In this document: positions 47,123 to 50,396 of the stretch, one piece after another | How the letters are laid out: the number at the start of each line of letters is the position of its first letter | Position numbering within the stretch: the first letter of the stretch is position 1 | DNA from: Mesaphorura yosii | Taxonomy: Eukaryota; Arthropoda; Collembola; Poduromorpha; Tullbergiidae | Direction: 5' to 3' | Assembly: GCA_009869945.1 (NCBI GenBank) | Contig: WIXG01000483.1 | Location: forward strand, 1 to 50,396 | Length of the DNA: 50,396 nt | Program-made: the position numbers and the translations under genes | The notes under the pieces: generated by a model | Told to the model about the DNA's origin: nothing | The model's database searches: none | The model's input: only the letters and a program-made list of their open reading frames with translations

Positions 47123-47863
47123 TCAACCGCAAATACTGTTAGCATGCCGCGAGGTAGGCCAAGGAAAGAAGAGACGTCGTTTCAAAGTGTGAGAAATATT
47201 AATTATTACCAAAGGAGGGACCCTTTGTCTCCGTTTTGCCACGTTAAATCTGATAGGCAAAACCGGACTCGTGACTTCAGAAAAGTTTTTTGAATGTCTC
47301 GTGAACGACTGAGCGTTGTGCGAGCTGAGGGCACTTTGGTGGGTGTGAGGGTGCCAGTAATGCCCTGATAAATTTTCAGGACATTTCGAGTCGGACAGCT
47401 CGGAACGTTTCCTTATAAGTGCCAATGGAACATCGATACTTTCCAAAGAAGCCGGTTGTGTGGGCATATCCTGTTTCCGGGCTCTTTTAATAATTTGACG
47501 AAGCGCATCGCGACTTGGCATTTCTGGCTGACTTGGTCCGGGAACCGCGTTGGTTTCATCCTGAATAATTTGGACTCGCATACTACGCGGGTCATGAGCT
47601 TTTCTTTTAATATTATTCCGTGCAACAGCAGTATCTTTCCGAGAAGCTTCAGGAGCATGATTATGTTCCTTGGTACAATTAAGCCTATGTTGTCCATCAA
47701 CAAAAACGGTGGTTGCATACCCCCCACACTTTAATATTTTTCTCTCCTCACAACACCGGTAATACAAATCATCTCTATTTTTGTCATTACACATTAAAAA
47801 GTCATCAACAACTACTTTAGGATGACCTCTCGTAGATGGTACGAGTTCACACACCTGTGTCAT
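47123..47863 (-). CDS. FLYWCH zinc-finger protein, likely transposon-derived and truncated
   Basis: ATG at 47863 to TGA at 47123 codes for 246 residues. The N-terminal 75 residues are a FLYWCH-type finger (ELVPSTRGHPKVVVDDF, LYYRCCEERKILKCGGY, KEHNHAPEA) with the Cys pair and final His-x-His. A linker typical of FLYWCH-plus-MULE-transposase proteins follows (PSQPEMPSRDALRQIIKRAR, LESIDVPLAL). The transposase domain that normally comes next is missing: from about residue 150 the chain has no similarity I recognise and is probably out of frame or noncoding. Such proteins bind DNA, and most copies in arthropod genomes descend from Mutator-like elements. The frame is open upstream to 47941 but has no earlier ATG. 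Confidence 0.6.
   Translation of the reverse strand: MTQVCELVPSTRGHPKVVVDDFLMCNDKNRDDLYYRCCEERKILKCGGYATTVFVDGQHRLNCTKEHNHAPEASRKDTAVARNNIKRKAHDPRSMRVQIIQDETNAVPGPSQPEMPSRDALRQIIKRARKQDMPTQPASLESIDVPLALIRKRSELSDSKCPENLSGHYWHPHTHQSALSSHNAQSFTRHSKNFSEVTSPVLPIRFNVAKRRQRVPPLVIINISHTLKRRLFFPWPTSRHANSICG
47144..47293 (+). CDS. possible 49-residue AT-hook peptide
   Basis: An ATG frame ending in TGA starts MPRGRPRKEE, a canonical AT-hook (RGRPRK) at the very N-terminus, followed by basic sequence with one Cys. It lies antisense to the unrecognised C-terminal part of the FLYWCH ORF. It may be the first exon of a longer transposon-type DNA-binding protein or simply chance. Confidence 0.2.
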   Translation: MPRGRPRKEETSFQSVRNINYYQRRDPLSPFCHVKSDRQNRTRDFRKVF

Positions 47864-47904
47864 TTTCAAAAATAATATGAAATAACTGAACTTACAGAGA
47901 TCCG

Positions 47905-48055
47905 AAAGAAAGGTCCATCCTCGCTGGAATTCACTACACAACTGAGGAAAACAGGCGTAAAACTATCGAGATTGAAAATAAAGAAGAGTCCGTCCTTGCT
48001 AGAATTCACAACACAAAAGAGCAAAACAAACGGTAAACTAACTAGAATTGAAAAT
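47905..48055. repeat. diverged 75-bp tandem duplication
   Basis: 47905-47979 and 47980-48055 align along their length. Shared blocks include the GTCC(A/G)TCCT region, AGAATTCAC-like core, ACAAC/ACAACACA, and the end ATTGAAAAT. The duplication lies just upstream of the FLYWCH ORF and could be part of its element's terminal region. Confidence 0.6.
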
Positions 48056-48544
48056 CGAGTATTTATATATCAAAGATCCTTTCATTAGGACGTCTGTGTG
48101 CACCATTTTTCTCTAAAATTACAGACAGAATATTAACACGCTCAGTCAGATATAAAAATATAATTTCTTGGTTGGATTTTTCTATATTTTAGTTTTTTGG
48201 AAAATATTTTTTTAAAAAAATTTAAATTAAAATAAAACAATTAGATGTGTGAGTACTTACTGCTCAATTACAGCAAATTCAGGTTTGAATAATTCATCGG
48301 GCAACTGCATCCGTTGGGCCTATGTACCTGTCGGGCAAATGACCTGATCCCGTAATTAAACCTGAGTCTTTAATTAATAACATTATGACTCTACGATTTG
48401 CAGCTTCTTGAACTCAACGTAAAAAATTGAGGGCCTTGAGATTTAAGGGCACAATTTACATTTCAGCCGGCAATTTTGACCCAATTTTACATAAGAGAAA
48501 TGAGGAAATTAATATTTGTTTAAATACAAGCGGTTTCAGTCCAG
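48056..48544. other. AT-rich spacer, no supported gene
   Basis: Strongly AT-rich with poly-T and poly-A runs near 48180-48240. It should include the 3' UTR of the minus-strand receptor kinase. No open frame is supported. Confidence 0.5.
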
Positions 48545-50396
48545 TCAGTTGAAATCATTCCAGTTCATAGCTTGCCGATCAAGCTTTCCGGTTTCACATA
48601 ACGTCTGCTGGAGTTTGCGGCCTAAAGTATGAGTTACGGAGCAATTTGGCATCCATTCGTAGTACTTATTTATACTTACAGTAGTCGGATGTATAAATGA
48701 CTGCAAATGCAGGCGCAGCTTCAATTCGGCAAAACTCCTCCTCTTCTCAGGATCCTCGTGCCAGCATTCTTTCATGATCTTGTACCTGAGCAAGCTCAAA
48801 ATTAATTACAAATTAATCCAGAGTAGAGGGTACCCACTCACGTTTCATTCGGTGCAACTTGAGGTTTTGGGAGTCTTGTTCCACGACTTAATTCTTGAAA
48901 AAGCTGCGCTGGAGTTATTGCATTGCCGTACGGCTCCTCACCGAATGAAAACATTTCGTAGAGTGTGACACCGTAAGCCCAAATGTCGGAGTGCTTTGAG
49001 AATGGCGTTGGTTGCTCATCAGAAGTACTTGTAGCGCCAGGCAAGGTCTGAATAATTTCAGGTGGACACCATTGCCAAGGAATTCCTTCTCCAGCCACGT
49101 AAATTCTCTCACCGCCGGGCTCCAATCTTCGGGACAACCCGAAATCGGTCAGCTTCACAAGATTCTGATTGTAATACAGGATGTTTCTGGCCGCAATGTC
49201 ACCGTGAATAATCTGAAATCGAAATCAACATCAGCAGCCGCATTCCACAAGGGTCAACATACTTTACATTTTTTGAGTGCACATATTCCATGGCGTCAGC
49301 AATCTGAGTCGCCCACACACGCACCGGCGTGAACCCCTCCGCTCCAAATTGAATTCCCCCTGGCTCCGGATTTGCGAATGTAGCCCGAATGACGTCCAGG
49401 TGTGATTTGAGGCTCCCATTGGCGCATCTCTCCATGATAATATACGGAGAGCGAGTTGAAGACCTTCGGTGAATACCAAACAGTTGGACAATGTGCGGGT
49501 GACTGCCCAGCTCTTCCATGATCAGAGCCTCCCGACGCAGGGCCTCAACGTACCTGCAGCCGGGCCTCGAGGACTTGATAGCAACCTCCAGATTCTTGAA
49601 TTTTTGCTTTAGTACACCACCGCGCACGATACCAGTTTGACCGTCTCCGAGACGCATAAATGTGTCTGAGATGCCAAAATTCAATTTGCAATCGTATGCA
49701 AAAAACAAACGCAATTGACATCTTGCTCAGTCTTACCGATGTCGAATTCACCCGCTTCGATGTCAAGCAGGCGATGGCATGAATGTGTGTCGCTCAGCGC
49801 AATTTCTTCGTCCATTTTCTGAATGACGTTGAATGGAACATTTTGTAGTGTAATTCTGTACCTTGGCTGCTGCACTGGAGTTAATGGCACTTCCGCCACA
49901 GCAGAAGGCCCGTTTTGGTTTTGAACATCGTCGAGACGTGCAGTAATATCGTTAGCAAGACTTCGCCTTCCTGTTCGAACAAAGCGCAAGATGAAAAATA
50001 CGGCCAGTATGACAACCAGGGCTCCGATGACTGCCACTGGAACTGTGATAGCTAAATTTAGGTTTGATCGATTGGGAGCAGCAGTGGTGGCGGTAGTCGA
50101 GCTGCTTACGGTTGTCGTCCTTGGCGTAGTCGTATTGGAGGTCCCTGTCGTCGTTGTAGGTCTAATGGTCGTCGAAGTCGTGGTTGTAGTGGTACTGAAG
50201 GTAGGAGCGAGCGTCGTGATAGTTGTTTCCTCATCTTTGCCCCAGCAAGGTTGCGGACAGTTGCAACAGATGGAATTACAGCTTCCCTGTGAGCAGCATG
50301 GAGTGGCCACGCTGCCGTCCTTGCAAGTTCCTCCATTTCCAGTCATAACCCAACTCAAAAAATCTATCCTGTGGTAGTATCCTCTCTGATTATAAC
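48545..50396 (-). CDS. receptor tyrosine kinase, N-terminus outside window
   Basis: Four visible exons on the minus strand join in phase: 50394-49737 (open to the edge), 49665-49268, 49212-48842 and 48785-48545, about 555 residues. In order: a Cys-rich ectodomain piece (GGTCKDGS, TPCCSQGSC, SICCNC), a Thr-rich mucin-like stalk, one membrane helix (AITVPVAVIGALVVILAVFF), a juxtamembrane region, and a tyrosine kinase with the Gly loop LGDGQTGIV, VAIK lysine, HGDIAARN catalytic loop (Gly replacing the Arg of HRD), DFGLSR, and a substrate lobe with WQWCPPEI and DIWAYGVTLYEMFSFGEEPY. The IAARN form marks a tyrosine kinase, and the catalytic Asp is present, so it is probably active. A 58-nt GTAAGT-TTTAG intron (48679-48622) may be removed from the tail, ending the protein at 48565 instead. 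Ligand and subfamily are not determinable. Confidence 0.88.

Overview
The window looks like nuclear DNA of an arthropod. Genes are intron-rich, introns are mostly short (many 55-90 nt) with GT-AG ends, and poly(A) signals are AATAAA. The recognisable proteins (a SARM with a long insect-like N-terminus, a TTD14-type protein, a domino gene with two C-terminal forms) point to a pancrustacean. A springtail would fit, but the sequence alone cannot settle that. All names come from reading spliced exons by eye. Exon junctions were checked for phase, and sarm, pelota, ttd14 and domino all keep frame through every junction proposed.

Layout. 2.1-8.5 kb (+): sarm, 14 coding exons, a NAD+-cleaving TIR protein with ARM, SAM, SAM and TIR domains. 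11.0-12.7 kb (+): pelota, 8 exons, the ribosome-rescue factor. 14.3-22.0 kb (-): a TTD14-like P-loop/CYTH-like protein, 9 exons, two with large introns between them, convergent with pelota. 22.0-26.7 kb: gene-poor head-to-head interval. 26.7-42.2 kb (+): a very large domino/EP400/SRCAP-type SWI2/SNF2 remodeller. It has two alternative ends: a B form that reads through a weak donor into an AT-hook-like tail, and an A form that splices onward to a SANT domain and a long Gln-rich tail. A small unrelated repeat-protein gene (28.7-29.1 kb) lies inside its first visible intron.

42.2-50.4 kb is an accessory-looking stretch. It holds a diverged fragment resembling a domino exon; a broken, intron-bearing HIRA-like pseudogene whose ASF1-binding (B-domain) part is still open; an intact gene for a short secreted basic peptide; a FLYWCH zinc-finger ORF that looks transposon-derived; a diverged tandem duplication; and on the minus strand a receptor tyrosine kinase that runs off the window edge.

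The most interesting items are the two-ended domino locus with a hairpin placed between its alternative ends, the nested repeat-protein gene, the secreted peptide gene, and the HIRA remnant. I see no operon-like system and no CRISPR, tRNA or rRNA genes.
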